From positions 124,001 through 188,000 of the forward strand of contig NW_026946359.1 of NCBI RefSeq assembly GCF_035222275.1: 64,000 bases of DNA, written 5' to 3'. A program made the position numbers and the translations under genes. The notes beneath the pieces are model-generated. The model was not told the origin of the DNA. It ran no database searches and worked only from the letters and a program-made list of their open reading frames with translations. Source of the stretch: Podospora bellae-mahoneyi. Taxonomy: Eukaryota > Ascomycota > Sordariomycetes > Sordariales > Podosporaceae. This document shows, piece by piece, positions 1 through 9,905 of the stretch; the first letter of the stretch is position 1; each line of letters begins with the position of its first letter.

Positions 1-312
1 GCAACTAGGTGTGGGATTGTCATATTCGCTGGCCATGGTCGATCGGATCGAAGGGGCATAATGTACGTCTGGTGGAAGGAGATCGTCAAAAAGACGCATA
101 AAGGCCGTAGCGTAGAAATACACTCTGAGACTGTGATACAGGATGGAAGCTGGCAGGATGGATTTGGCGACCGCGAGAGCTTCGGTGCAGACTGGATGTG
201 CAGGAATGAGGGCTCGAACGGCCGCTGTGATGGTGCCGGTCCCCACTCCGGGTCCTATCCCTGGAGAGCTGGATGTGGAAGTGGTTGATTGATGTCTTGG
301 AGGGTTGCACAT
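1..312 (-). CDS. HD-domain (cyanamide-hydratase-like) protein, N-terminal part, runs off left edge
   Basis: An open frame on the minus strand starts at an ATG at 312 and stays open to base 1, so the gene continues outside the window. The visible 104 residues begin with a Ser/Thr-rich stretch, then GTGTITAAVRAL, then a segment reading ILPASILYHSLRVYFYA. That segment matches what I know of the start of the HD phosphohydrolase fold in fungal cyanamide-hydratase or urea-hydro-lyase-like proteins, where the first metal-ligand His lies in a NHSVRVY-type motif (here YHSLRVY). The catalytic HD pair would lie beyond the edge. No intron is visible. The family is inferred from this short stretch only. 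Confidence 0.55.
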   Translation of the reverse strand, partial: MCNPPRHQSTTSTSSSPGIGPGVGTGTITAAVRALIPAHPVCTEALAVAKSILPASILYHSLRVYFYATAFMRLFDDLLPPDVHYAPSIRSTMASEYDNPTPSC

Positions 313-678
313 GATGTTTGATCTTGGGTCAGTGTGTCTTGGATTGATGTCGGTACCGAAAGTGTCTCGGTGGTTGAAGATGGGAGAAACGTTGATAGTC
401 AAAATGTGACAGTAAGGGGATGCTAGCTCCTGCTGTTTGTTTAGAATCGTTTCCTGGGAGAAGGCGCTACCGCTGGAATGGACAGGCCATTGTCAGTGGT
501 GAAACTTTGTTGGTCCTGTTTCCATGATCAAAGCACTGGAATTGGCAGCTTTGACTCATCGAGATCTGGGTAGACCCTAACCCTCGCAAGCTCGAGTTCT
601 CTAAACAAAAGCAGCTATTCTATCCGCCAACTATTCTTCCACAGATTCCCATTACCTTTCTCTGGCGCCGAAATCTCT
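313..678. other. Intergenic, no gene seen
   Basis: No convincing coding frame on either strand. This is the upstream region of the minus-strand HD-domain gene (start at 312) and the 3' side of the minus-strand HET gene (stop at 679). Confidence 0.5.
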
Positions 679-3341
679 CTAGATCAGCTTGATTTCCTTC
701 AGAGACAACTTCTCAAACATGCTCTGCAGCTCGCTGCTCACCACGCCATCAAGAGCATACAGCCTTTCCGTTGCATCAATTGAACCAAGATCAATCTGAG
801 CTCTATCCTCGTCACTTTTCCCAACTTTCAAACTTTCGAGCTTCTCAGTAAGTACTCGTTCCTCTGAATCTTCCTTTTCCGCAGATGGTTCGCATTCTGA
901 AGAGTCCTCTTCTTTATCGTCCTTCAGCTTCTCGGAGCGTTCGTGGGTTGCCCGAAGGCACTTCAACAGGTGATCCCATTTCTGCTCGGCTTCGTCTTTG
1001 TCACTGTGCGTCGCCATGTATTTGACCCTCTGGCAGTGAGACCCATACACGGTCAAGAGACCGATACGCTTGTATGTAGCCTTCGGTCCGTCACCGACAG
1101 GCTCAACCAGGAGTCCACGAATGCACAGCGATTCGTGCTCGGTAGGTTTACTCATAATCAATGGCACAAAATACCCCGCCACTACATCCGGTCCATTCTC
1201 CATGTCCTGGTCCCACTCGATGTCGAACGAAAAGTTAAAGGCGTCGGAATGGATATTGCTGACACAAAAGGCTTCCGTGCCATCCTCCTCCTTGATTGAC
1301 AGCTTATGGGTTTTTCCACCTCCAATAGCAAGCATGTACCAGGGCTTCTTCTCGTAATCCGGGCGAACCTCGACAGGACGCATGAAGCAGCGCATTGTGA
1401 TGGAGGCATCCTTGAGAGAGGCGGTGGGCTTTGCCGGAAAGACCGGTGTGGTTGTCGCGTCCACAATGTCGACTAGGGAGTATGTGCTTCCGCTATAATC
1501 GAGAGCGAACGGAGAGACGGGCCCATCGATTGATAGCCAGGACCAAGTCGGCGCGATGTAGCTTCCCGTCGACCCCACAGGACTTGAATCCCTAGAGGAC
1601 TGCCACAGTAGTGACTGCGGAAGTGTGGAGCGCCATATCCCAGCCAGGTACGTGTCATCTGGCAGAGCGACCTCAAATTCCTGCGCAAGGCCCGACAAGG
1701 CCACGAGTCTGTCCTGGACGTGACTGAAGATCTTGCTAGAATATTCCTTGTATATCGTGTTCCAGGCTTTATACAACTCGTGTGAGGTGTCTGGCGCCAC
1801 GTTCAGCTTGGTCCTGGTCTGGAACTTGGGGTTCCCGTTAAACACCGACGTGAACGGTGTTCCTCCTGGGAAAGTTTCGCTCGCGAAATAGGGGGCTTCC
1901 GCGCAACACTCCCACATGAGCTCGTGAGAGGTGAAGTGTAACACTCTGCGAGACAGCTGGCGCTCCTGAAAGACCCACCCTCTTTTCGCCAGGGAAGACT
2001 TGGTAATACTGTCAAAAACAGCATGTGTGTCCGGAGTCAACCAAAATTTCCAGCTTTCTTGCCCATTGAAGGAAATGTTCATGGGCAAAACAGCCAGTGG
2101 ATCTCTGTTCCTAAAGCAACCAAAACGACCGTCAGGGGAATCGTCTGCCGAGATATTGAGCAGTGCATTCTTGTAGACGTCGTACATCATGATGGACTCT
2201 CGTTGCCAGTCCTCTTTGCTGTCCTGGAGAATGCACAACGAATCGATCCAGAGCCATCGGACTTGTCAGAAGCAAAGTGTTAGCATACATTCCATTCTTT
2301 ATTCCGCAGGTCTGCCTTACCTTTGAACCAGCTTGCCGCCTTGATAGCATCTGCAAATGTCTTGGGCAATAGCGATATCGAAACACCTTCCCGAAGTCTC
2401 TCTGCAATATTTCCTGTTGTCAAGACAGGTAGTTGACTGGCCCCCCATTTTCCCCAGCAATGACTGAGTGTGATGTACTCTCGTTCTTGCTCGAAATCTC
2501 GTGGGGTGTCCAAAGGCGTCACCAACTTCACCATTGACGTCTCAATTGCTGACTTCACATCCAGAAGTCTGGTTGGCAACCAATCTCTAGAAGCCGTGAT
2601 GTTGCATTGGTTGTGCTTGCCGTCTTCGTTTGTCTGGCATCGTTTCAGCCACTCTAGCGCATTATCACGGGTTTGCGCCGATTCCGTAGTCGGGTGTCGT
2701 TCCATGCCCTTCCCCTCGGTCATGCCAAATAGTGCCTTGTCGAACTCGGAGAAAGGCCAGATTTGAAGCTTCAAGATGTTCCAGTAGTTTTTTGCAGCTC
2801 TTGGGTGTCCCCGGTGGGTCAGTGCAAAGTGCAGTCGTTTAGGGGCTGGGCCGGACTGCCAACACATCTCGATATTGGATTCGTCAATCGACTCCATCGC
2901 CAGCCGTTTGACCCGCAGGTTAGCCATGAGGAAGACGCAGAGATGGCAGCGGCCATCTTCCCCGTCTTGAAGGGTCTTTGCGCCATTGTGCAGCAAACAT
3001 GCCGCGGGAAGGCCCTCCGTCGCTTCTTTGCCTTTGGTTTTATGAAGATCCACGTGATAGCCAAAATAGTTCAGGGCGTTGTAGCAGGTGTCACAGAGTT
3101 GGGTCATGCTGCGGATGGTTGCGCTCGGTTCAGATCCAAGGTTTGCATCTTGAGATGTTTCTGCTGGTTCGTCCAGGGAGGATGCTTTGGTCTCATTGTG
3201 GCGTGGGAATGGGGGTGGGCCGGGTGATTTGACTACAAAGATGTCGACATCGTCGTCGTCGACCCGATCCGGGTTGACAAGCACAAACGATGTAATATTA
3301 TCGTTGAGCTTCAGAATCTCGTCCGATTCAAGGAGATTCAT
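679..3341 (-). CDS. HET-domain protein (heterokaryon-incompatibility type), 867 aa, 2 exons
   Basis: Exon 1 is 3341-2321, the intron 2320-2262 (59 nt, GTAAGG donor, TGCTAAC branch site, ACAAG acceptor) and exon 2 2261-679. Splicing joins the frames into K-V-R-WLWIDSLCILQD, the signature of the HET domain; the preceding block is YITLSHCWG. The domain occupies roughly residues 285-440 and is followed by the usual KRGWVFQERQLSRRVLHF block. An acidic, low-complexity tail of about 100 residues follows. I start at MNLLESDE because an upstream in-frame ATG at 3443 would add 34 residues that read like translated leader. HET domains act in self/non-self recognition and regulated cell death on hyphal fusion. 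No lesion is seen, so the gene looks functional. Confidence 0.9.
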
Positions 3342-3574
3342 TGTGTATGGATTGTTGATGAGATATTGTTGAAAGAGAAAAACATGAACACAGAGATTGC
3401 TGCCCGAGATGGACCGTGAAGCCCCACCTGGGATTGTCAGCATTTAGCTTGAGGGAACCTGGTCTTGGCGTTCGGACTCATACCCATGGTTTATTGTAAC
3501 AATGCGAATCTGCCAGGAAAGCATCCGGTCAAATGAGTTTGAGTATGAGACCCCTATTCCCGCCTGTGTCCCCT

Positions 3575-4390
3575 CTAGGCCATCCACCTCCTGAACCACC
3601 CCACTGCCTGGTCTTCGCTCCCCTGCCCCCTTTCCTTCTGCTTCGGATCCCCAATATCACCCCTGACGGCAAATCCGTGCTTGGCACCTTCATACACCAC
3701 CACCTCGTGTCTTTCTCTATCCCGCAACATTTTCACCACCGTCTCCATCTTAGCACGCCTTAGGTACTGATCATCATCTCCGTTTGCGATGCTGAGCGGT
3801 GTGTCATCCTTTACCTTTTCAATATCAGCCGGAACGGAGATTAGGGACGGGTGGGCAGTGAATGCGCAGTTGACCAGAGGTGGGGACATGTGGGTAAGGC
3901 GGATTGTGTACAGCCCTCCCCAGCAGAAGCCAGCCACGCCAATTTTGCCTGACGGGCTAAGCTCTTGTCGAAGGGAATGGAAAAAGGCATTGACTCGGGG
4001 AGCAGCGACGGCGTATCGGTTGTAGAGGAGGAACCTGACGAGCTCGGGGACAACACGGACGTAGGTCCAGATTTTGGTGAAGATGTTGGCTGTGGGGAGG
4101 GCGTCTGCCAGGATGAGGAACTTCTCAGTGAGTGAGGTTCCTTTGTGAAAGTCGGGAACAACGACTGTGCAAGGCACACGCCGTGCGTATGCATCGGCAA
4201 GAACGCGGGTGTTTCGCAGCCTCCAGCCGAAGGCGTCAGTGATTATTACGACTGTGCCGAGGGAACGGGCACCTTCAGGTGGAAGAGAGACATAAGAAGG
4301 CACGTTGTGGACAGTCTGCTCCGTGCCGACCGGAGTGATGTCTCCACGGAGAGTGCCGGTAAAGCAGTCTCTACAGAATGGGGCTTGCAT
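3575..4390 (-). CDS. Dienelactone hydrolase family protein, 271 aa
   Basis: Single exon with ATG at 4390. The alpha/beta-hydrolase fold of the DLH family is clear. The nucleophile Cys156 sits in GFCWGG (the family uses Cys rather than Ser), an acidic residue lies in NGDDDQY around 205-207, and His238 lies in KHGFAVRGD. Length and the start (CxxCFTGTLxGxxTPxG) match the usual fungal DLH proteins of about 250-270 aa, most of which have no known substrate. The enzyme is probably cytosolic. It sits between two HET genes and diverges from the second across only 105 bp, so the two could share regulatory DNA. Confidence 0.9.
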   Translation of the reverse strand: MQAPFCRDCFTGTLRGDITPVGTEQTVHNVPSYVSLPPEGARSLGTVVIITDAFGWRLRNTRVLADAYARRVPCTVVVPDFHKGTSLTEKFLILADALPTANIFTKIWTYVRVVPELVRFLLYNRYAVAAPRVNAFFHSLRQELSPSGKIGVAGFCWGGLYTIRLTHMSPPLVNCAFTAHPSLISVPADIEKVKDDTPLSIANGDDDQYLRRAKMETVVKMLRDRERHEVVVYEGAKHGFAVRGDIGDPKQKERGQGSEDQAVGWFRRWMA

Positions 4391-4495
4391 CTCGTCATAT
4401 GATAATTTGGATGAGAGTCGGTGGAAATAAAAGATTTGGCACGATTGAGGTGGTCGAGGTCAGATATGTCGAGGTCAAAGGCGGGGTAGCTAGAC
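4391..4495. promoter_or_regulatory. Short divergent promoter between DLH and HET genes
   Basis: Only 105 bp separate the ATG of the minus-strand hydrolase (4390) from the first ATG of the plus-strand HET gene (4496). If translation of the HET gene begins at the second ATG (4592), the gap is about 200 bp. No TATA box was identified. The layout itself is the evidence. Confidence 0.4.
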
Positions 4496-6688
4496 ATGAC
4501 CCACCTGATTGCGACTCAGCTCTCACTCAAGCTGCCGCTCTTGGTTGAATGCTCGCCGTGTTCACCAAAACCAACAAAGGCTATCGCGGAGATGACCATG
4601 TTCAAAGGCGGTCCGGGGGCATGGGACCCGGTGCATCCGGGTATCTCCAAGATTTACCAGTACCGCCCGTTAACACCGAAATGCCAAGAACACGATTACA
4701 CCATCCGGCTCCTTCATCTTCTTCCGGCCCGAGACAGCAATGCTTCTCTCCGTTGCTGGCTGATTGAAAAGGGCTACAGGGACTACTGGGGGATACCCGT
4801 CCACCACGACTATCATGCCGTGTCGTACACCTGGGGCGACCCTGTTTTTCCAGAGGCTCTCGAGGTCCTTCCTAACAGCTTCTCATCTCCCACCGAGTCA
4901 CTTGGTGTCATCCGCATTACGCAAAATCTTCACTCGGCCTTGAAGCACCTAAGACGGCGCGATGTTCCCGTGGTTCTCTGGGTGGATGCTGTATGCATCA
5001 ACCAGAGCGATGTCACGGAGCGCAACAGCCAAGTGTCCAACATGCCCAACATATACAAGAAGGCTTCGTCGACAATAGTTTGGCTCGGGGACGAATCCGC
5101 TGTTGATGATGCTCGGTTATGCATGAGCTTTTTCGAGAACCTGGGGAGACTTTCGTCAGCTTCTCAAGACCAGCAGCATTCTACCTCCTGGCGAAAACGA
5201 TTCGAGATCAACCAGCTCGTGGGAGATTTCCTGGATGAAAACAAGGCTGAAATTGCATTTTTCCTCGAGAGGCCTTGGTTTCACCGTCGTTGGATTGTAC
5301 AAGAAGTCGTTCTGGCCAAAAGTGTGGCCATACACTGCGGACGGTGGAAGATCGACTGGGACACCTTTCACCTCGCCATGTTTGAGCTCTTTGAGAGCGA
5401 CCAAGGGGTATTCACACAAGATCATCGCACAACCATGCGGACAATGACAGGCGTCCGCAATGGCAGTCGTACCATAACAGCAGTACGCAACATTGGCGTG
5501 GCAGCAAAGAAACAGTTGCCGCTGGACACTCTTGTCGAGTTTGCATCGTTTCTCTGTGCCGACCCTCGGGACAGACTTTACGCCCTATATGGTGTCATCA
5601 AGCGTTGGTCCCCACGCCAGGTCACGATGCAATTGAGTCAAATCAGCAACATTGATTATTCCTTGCCGACCGAGACCGTCTTCACGAACTTCGCAGCTGA
5701 ATTAATGCAGATCAATACGCATGATCTTCAACTTGTGGCGTCCAGGTACTGGATTGTCACTCATGTTTTGCAGCTTGCGACAGCGTTCGGTCAACGGGGT
5801 ATTCCGGGTGATCATTTCGGTATCAAGATCCCGTCATGGGTGGTGGACTGGACGGGAGATCTGTGTTTCGAGCCACTACAACACTCACGAGCAAACGGCG
5901 TTGCATTTGAAGCGCTCAGGGGCAATGATGTGGTTCAGTTCCTCCCGAACAAAGAACATCCATCTCACCTTGTGATGGTCGGCATACCATTTGACATGGT
6001 CACAGCAACCATATCACTTGATATCGCCCCAATGTTACTGACCAATTCGGTCCACAAAGCCAGAGTATCTTTGAATAAGTTCCTCTGCGAAGTGGCTCGT
6101 CACGTCCATGACGATTCTTACAAGCCGACTTCGGAACATCTTGTTACGGCCTTGGCAATTTCACTCGTTGCAAATTGGGACCATACTCCCAGCAACTCGT
6201 ACTTTGCACAAGACCCACGCTTCATCCAAGACTTTCTGGCACAACTACGGAATCAACAGTATCATTTGCCTGAAATGTTACATAAATGGCCAGCGTACGT
6301 CGAGCTGATGGCTATTACAATGCGAGGACGGTCTCTTTTCCTGACTGCCAAAGGATACATGGGTATTGCAGCAACAGCAGTCAAGACCGGCGACGTTGTC
6401 TCTTTACTGGACGGCCAAAGTGTGCCCTTCATTTTAAGACCGGAGCGAGCCGTAAAATACTCGGTTTACCATGGCGAACGGGGCGCCGTGGAAGCGCCGG
6501 ATTGTTTCGACTATCAGGCCATGAGGTATAGCTATGACGTGGCGATGCTCGCGAGCGACCCAGGCGCATACAACAGCTTCTCTTTAATCAGTGATGCTTA
6601 CGTGCATGGCCTAATGAAAGGGGAAAGTAATGAGATAATGAAGAAAGATGGCGATGATCTTGCGCTGAAAATAATATCAATTTCTTGA
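4496..6688 (+). CDS. HET-domain protein, 730 aa, intronless
   Basis: One uninterrupted frame. The HET domain starts near residue 107 with HAVSYTWGDP and continues with LWVDAVCINQ near 161-170 and IYKKASSTIVWLGDES, the canonical motif order. The block ERPWFHRRWIVQEVVLA near residue 260 and the CADPRDRLYALYGV block are typical of the region after the domain. The C-terminus has the common terminal module of this class (VPFILRP, then DAYVHGLMKGE). An alternative start is the second Met (residue 33, position 4592). Predicted role: non-self recognition and cell-death signalling. No stop or frameshift is present, in contrast to the HET relics at 19.6-21.8 and 58.7-60.8 kb. Confidence 0.93.
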   Translation: MTHLIATQLSLKLPLLVECSPCSPKPTKAIAEMTMFKGGPGAWDPVHPGISKIYQYRPLTPKCQEHDYTIRLLHLLPARDSNASLRCWLIEKGYRDYWGIPVHHDYHAVSYTWGDPVFPEALEVLPNSFSSPTESLGVIRITQNLHSALKHLRRRDVPVVLWVDAVCINQSDVTERNSQVSNMPNIYKKASSTIVWLGDESAVDDARLCMSFFENLGRLSSASQDQQHSTSWRKRFEINQLVGDFLDENKAEIAFFLERPWFHRRWIVQEVVLAKSVAIHCGRWKIDWDTFHLAMFELFESDQGVFTQDHRTTMRTMTGVRNGSRTITAVRNIGVAAKKQLPLDTLVEFASFLCADPRDRLYALYGVIKRWSPRQVTMQLSQISNIDYSLPTETVFTNFAAELMQINTHDLQLVASRYWIVTHVLQLATAFGQRGIPGDHFGIKIPSWVVDWTGDLCFEPLQHSRANGVAFEALRGNDVVQFLPNKEHPSHLVMVGIPFDMVTATISLDIAPMLLTNSVHKARVSLNKFLCEVARHVHDDSYKPTSEHLVTALAISLVANWDHTPSNSYFAQDPRFIQDFLAQLRNQQYHLPEMLHKWPAYVELMAITMRGRSLFLTAKGYMGIAATAVKTGDVVSLLDGQSVPFILRPERAVKYSVYHGERGAVEAPDCFDYQAMRYSYDVAMLASDPGAYNSFSLISDAYVHGLMKGESNEIMKKDGDDLALKIISIS

Positions 6689-7079
6689 TAGAGACCATAT
6701 TGCATCATCATCTATCAATAACCTCACGACAACCACCCCTCCTGTCGAGAATCTAGAATTTGTCAGTCGTCTTTACTTCCAAGTCCATTTGGGCCCACAG
6801 TGAGCCAACCTTCTTTTGATTTTCCCAATCGACATCTTGCTTTATCATATCCGGTAGATAAACCATTCCTCTTGGTGGCCCCGCGAAGCCATATTTCTCC
6901 TTTAACTTGTGCAGCGTGATTGGCGTTTCCAGTTCTTACATCGTCAATATTTCATCTGTGAATTGCCCCAATTTCCATGCTGGGATATCCAGAACCAGTC
7001 TTTCATTCTCTGATTTGTCCTTTCTCACAGTCACGCTGTCACCTGTGGCTCGCAAAAGTTGGTCCTGAGCATGGTCACC
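6689..7079. other. Intergenic, with a 60-codon open stretch on the minus strand
   Basis: 3' side of the HET gene and upstream of the STAND relic. On the minus strand an open stretch without a start codon runs from 6935 to a stop at 6753. It encodes 60 residues with protein-like composition (GFAGPPRGMVYLPD). I do not recognise it; it may be a decayed gene fragment or chance. Confidence 0.3.
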
Positions 7080-9557
7080 ATCCTCCACTTTCCTCCTGTC
7101 GAATTTGCATCGACGGGCTCAAAGATGCGCCCAGCGTCATTCGCATGATCCATGGCGAGGTATCATCCCTCAGGTCAATCATCGACGTTCTGGCCGAATC
7201 AAAAGCTTCATCATTTTGGAAAACAACGCCGCTCTCCTCAGCTGCCATCGTTGTCTCTCCGACCTGGAAACTCTGCTTCCCACCGATGCGGGTGTTGGCC
7301 TTCCCCGTCGCCGCCTTACCATTGCAGAGCTCGCTTGGCCCTTGAAGCAATCAAAGGCTAGGAAGACTCTGGTTGAGCTCTCGCAGCACAAGGTTACCCT
7401 CCTCCTGATTATATCAGGTGATGTACTGTAAGTTAAGACAGCTTACCCCCCAAACACTCAGTTTCTGATGCGCAAATGCCATCTTCCAGGCATGAGTTGC
7501 GCGCCATCAAGACAACGCTGCACAAGATTCAAAATAATGTCACTGGTTGGTCCTCCTCGTTATTCCAGACTTCCTCAGATTCCCTCTGATCAGTCCCTTC
7601 TCCAGAATCCGAGCGTCGTAGCATTCAGACTTGGCTGGAGCAGACGAATCCGTCACGGCTTCACAATGCTGCCATCAGTAAACACGAACCAGAGACATGC
7701 GCATGGCTGACACGCTCTGATGGATGGAACTTGTGGACGTACTCGACATCTCCTTATGGAATGCTCTGGATTTACGGAATACCTGGTGCTGGCAAGACGG
7801 TATTGGCCTCCTTTGCCATCGAAAAGATCAGGCTCCTTTGCGAAGGCGCCACCAACTACGTTTACGCTTATTACTATTGTCATTGCTACAACGCCCAAGA
7901 CGAGGCTATACCACTGCTGAGATGGGTAGCCGCCCAGGTTTCTCGACAACTCAGCTGGGCTCCTGTCGAGCTCAAACGCCTCCATGACAGAGGTTGTGAG
8001 CTAACCGTCCCAGAGCTACAACACATTCTTGAACTTGCCCTGGCACGACTGGAACGGTTATTCATTATTGTTGATGCAGTTGATGAAAGCATGCCGAGGG
8101 ACGAGATAATACGTCTATTTGCGACAATATCTCTCGACGCCCGATTCTAAAAGGTCCGCATCCTTACAACGAGTTGCCACTACGGTGACATCGAGCGCTT
8201 CTTTTCTGCCATATCATCATCCATCTCCATGAAAAACCCGTATGTCGATTGCTATATTCAACGTCACATTCGTGCAAGGTTTCAGTCTAGCATGCGTCTT
8301 CGGCGATGGCAGAACTCTTTCCAAGCAATCGAGGAGGCATTGGTGTCGGGAGCAAACGGCATGTATGTTATTTCCCATTGGTTTACTTTGGTTGAGCTTT
8401 CTGACTCACTATTAACAGGCTTCGCTGGGTGGACTGTCAACTGCACAGCATTGAGCGTCTTGGGGACAAGACAAAACTCGCATCCGTCTTGCAAGATCTT
8501 CCTCGTGACCTGACCGAGTCGTACATCAAAATATTCGAGGCCATCCCCGAGGTCGACCAGCCGTTTATATAACAGATCCTTTTGTGGGTATATGTGGACT
8601 CCAGAACACATTGGGATGGTCGAGGTATCAATGGAAAGCTGTTACTAGAGGCAGGTTCCTTCGACCTGTACGGCATCAAGGACAATGCCTTCGATTGGGC
8701 ATACCCGCAAGATCTTTGTGGCTGCCTCATAGCAGTGAGGAACGAACTTTCGAACCCAGAGGTTACTGATGGTGACAGTTTCGATGACGGGGCCAGTTGC
8801 GCGGTCACCCTTGCACATTACACTATCTGGGAGTTCCTCAGTTTCTACCACATCCTGTCGACGCCTGTTTCAGCATTTGCAACATCTACCGAAATTGCTG
8901 AGCGGCAGTATGCGGTCAGCATCCTTCGCAACGCCCTGGCAGCGCGTCCCGAAGACCCAGGAGCACATTGGCGGCGCGACCGCGAGGCGTATTGTCTAGT
9001 TGTGGGATGCATGTTCTTGAGCTCACCATGGCTCCAAACCTCCGAGGACCTAGACCTGTTCAATCAGTTCATGGACCCTCAGAACCCTCATTACCGCCGA
9101 TTTGGCCCGATACAGGCACGTGAGCTGCACGGCGAGGAAGATTTCTCTTCTCACTGCTTTTTTTATTCTGGCAATTCCTAGCCAGTTTCGAGTTCCTGAA
9201 CAAGCCTTCGAAAGGGAGAATAACGCTGAAGTGGTTCTGAATGCCCACCTACTTAAGAATTGGCTTTATGTGGGCGCTGGGCGCTCCCTAGAGCTGCCAG
9301 CGATTGGTCACTTGTCGCAAGATGAAGTTTGGGAGCTAGGAAAACATCAGGTTGCCGGTTACTTCAGTAGACTGAATAAGTCAGGAGAGGTACAAGAAAT
9401 CGGATTCGATGGGAGGGTCTGGGATATTACGTCTCCGCCAACTCGAAGATTACCTGCCGCGTCGCTCGATCCCAGAGCCGGATCGCCAGCCCTGGTTCCG
9501 TCAAATAAGAACAACAAAAAGAGGAAGCTAGACAGTGGGTCAATGCCTCGAGGATAA
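7080..9557 (+). pseudogene. Decayed STAND NTPase (NACHT-type, fungal NLR-like) gene
   Basis: Fragments occur in the order of fungal STAND proteins: an N-terminal helical segment (DGLKDAPSVIRMIHGEVSSL), a second helical part (CHRCLSDLETLLP), an intron at 7428-7489 with clean signals, an ELRAIKTTLHKIQNNV block, then LWIYGIPGAGKT (Walker A) near 7770 and FIIVDAVDES (Walker B) near 8070. Later parts carry RWVDCQLHSIERL after an intron (about 8362-8419). The reading is broken: a frameshift near 7200, an in-frame TGA near 7590, TAA at 8148-8150 and TAA near 8570. Two stops sit where a Gln or Arg is expected, so CAA to TAA or CGA to TGA fits. Downstream of 9100 the frame changes again and the 3' end is uncertain (a possible intron with donor GTGAGC near 9120). 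The C-terminal frame ends in an NLS-like KKRKLD. It is a relic of an NLR-type recognition gene beside two intact HET genes. Confidence 0.8.
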
Positions 9558-9905
9558 CCACCCATTATCCCAGCTCAAAATCGTCCAACATCCCGCACTT
9601 TATGAGTTGTTACACAAACCCCATACAAGTGACAAGAGACCCCGCATGGTGACCATGGGTCTGACACGGCTGATATTTGTATGGCCGAATTGGAGAATTG
9701 AAGCGGATCTCATGGCATATCTATGCAAGGGGATGGGACCAACCATTCGAATCACCAAGTTGTCTGACTGACTGAGCCGACGGTAAATCGGCTTCCCCGC
9801 AGCACCCAGGAGTTTTTGATAAAGTCTTAATGCTTCACCATCCTGAAAGTCACTAGTTCATTCAAAATCCAGCTTCTTGTCAGCGGAGTATTTGACACTG
9901 AAGCA
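9558..9905. other. Intergenic, promoter side of the VAO gene
   Basis: No convincing gene. This is the upstream region of the flavoenzyme starting at 9906. Confidence 0.45.

Noticed and set aside
4246-4497. Minus-strand frame upstream of the DLH start
   Set aside because: It is out of phase with the DLH gene and ends within it; at best a leader ORF.
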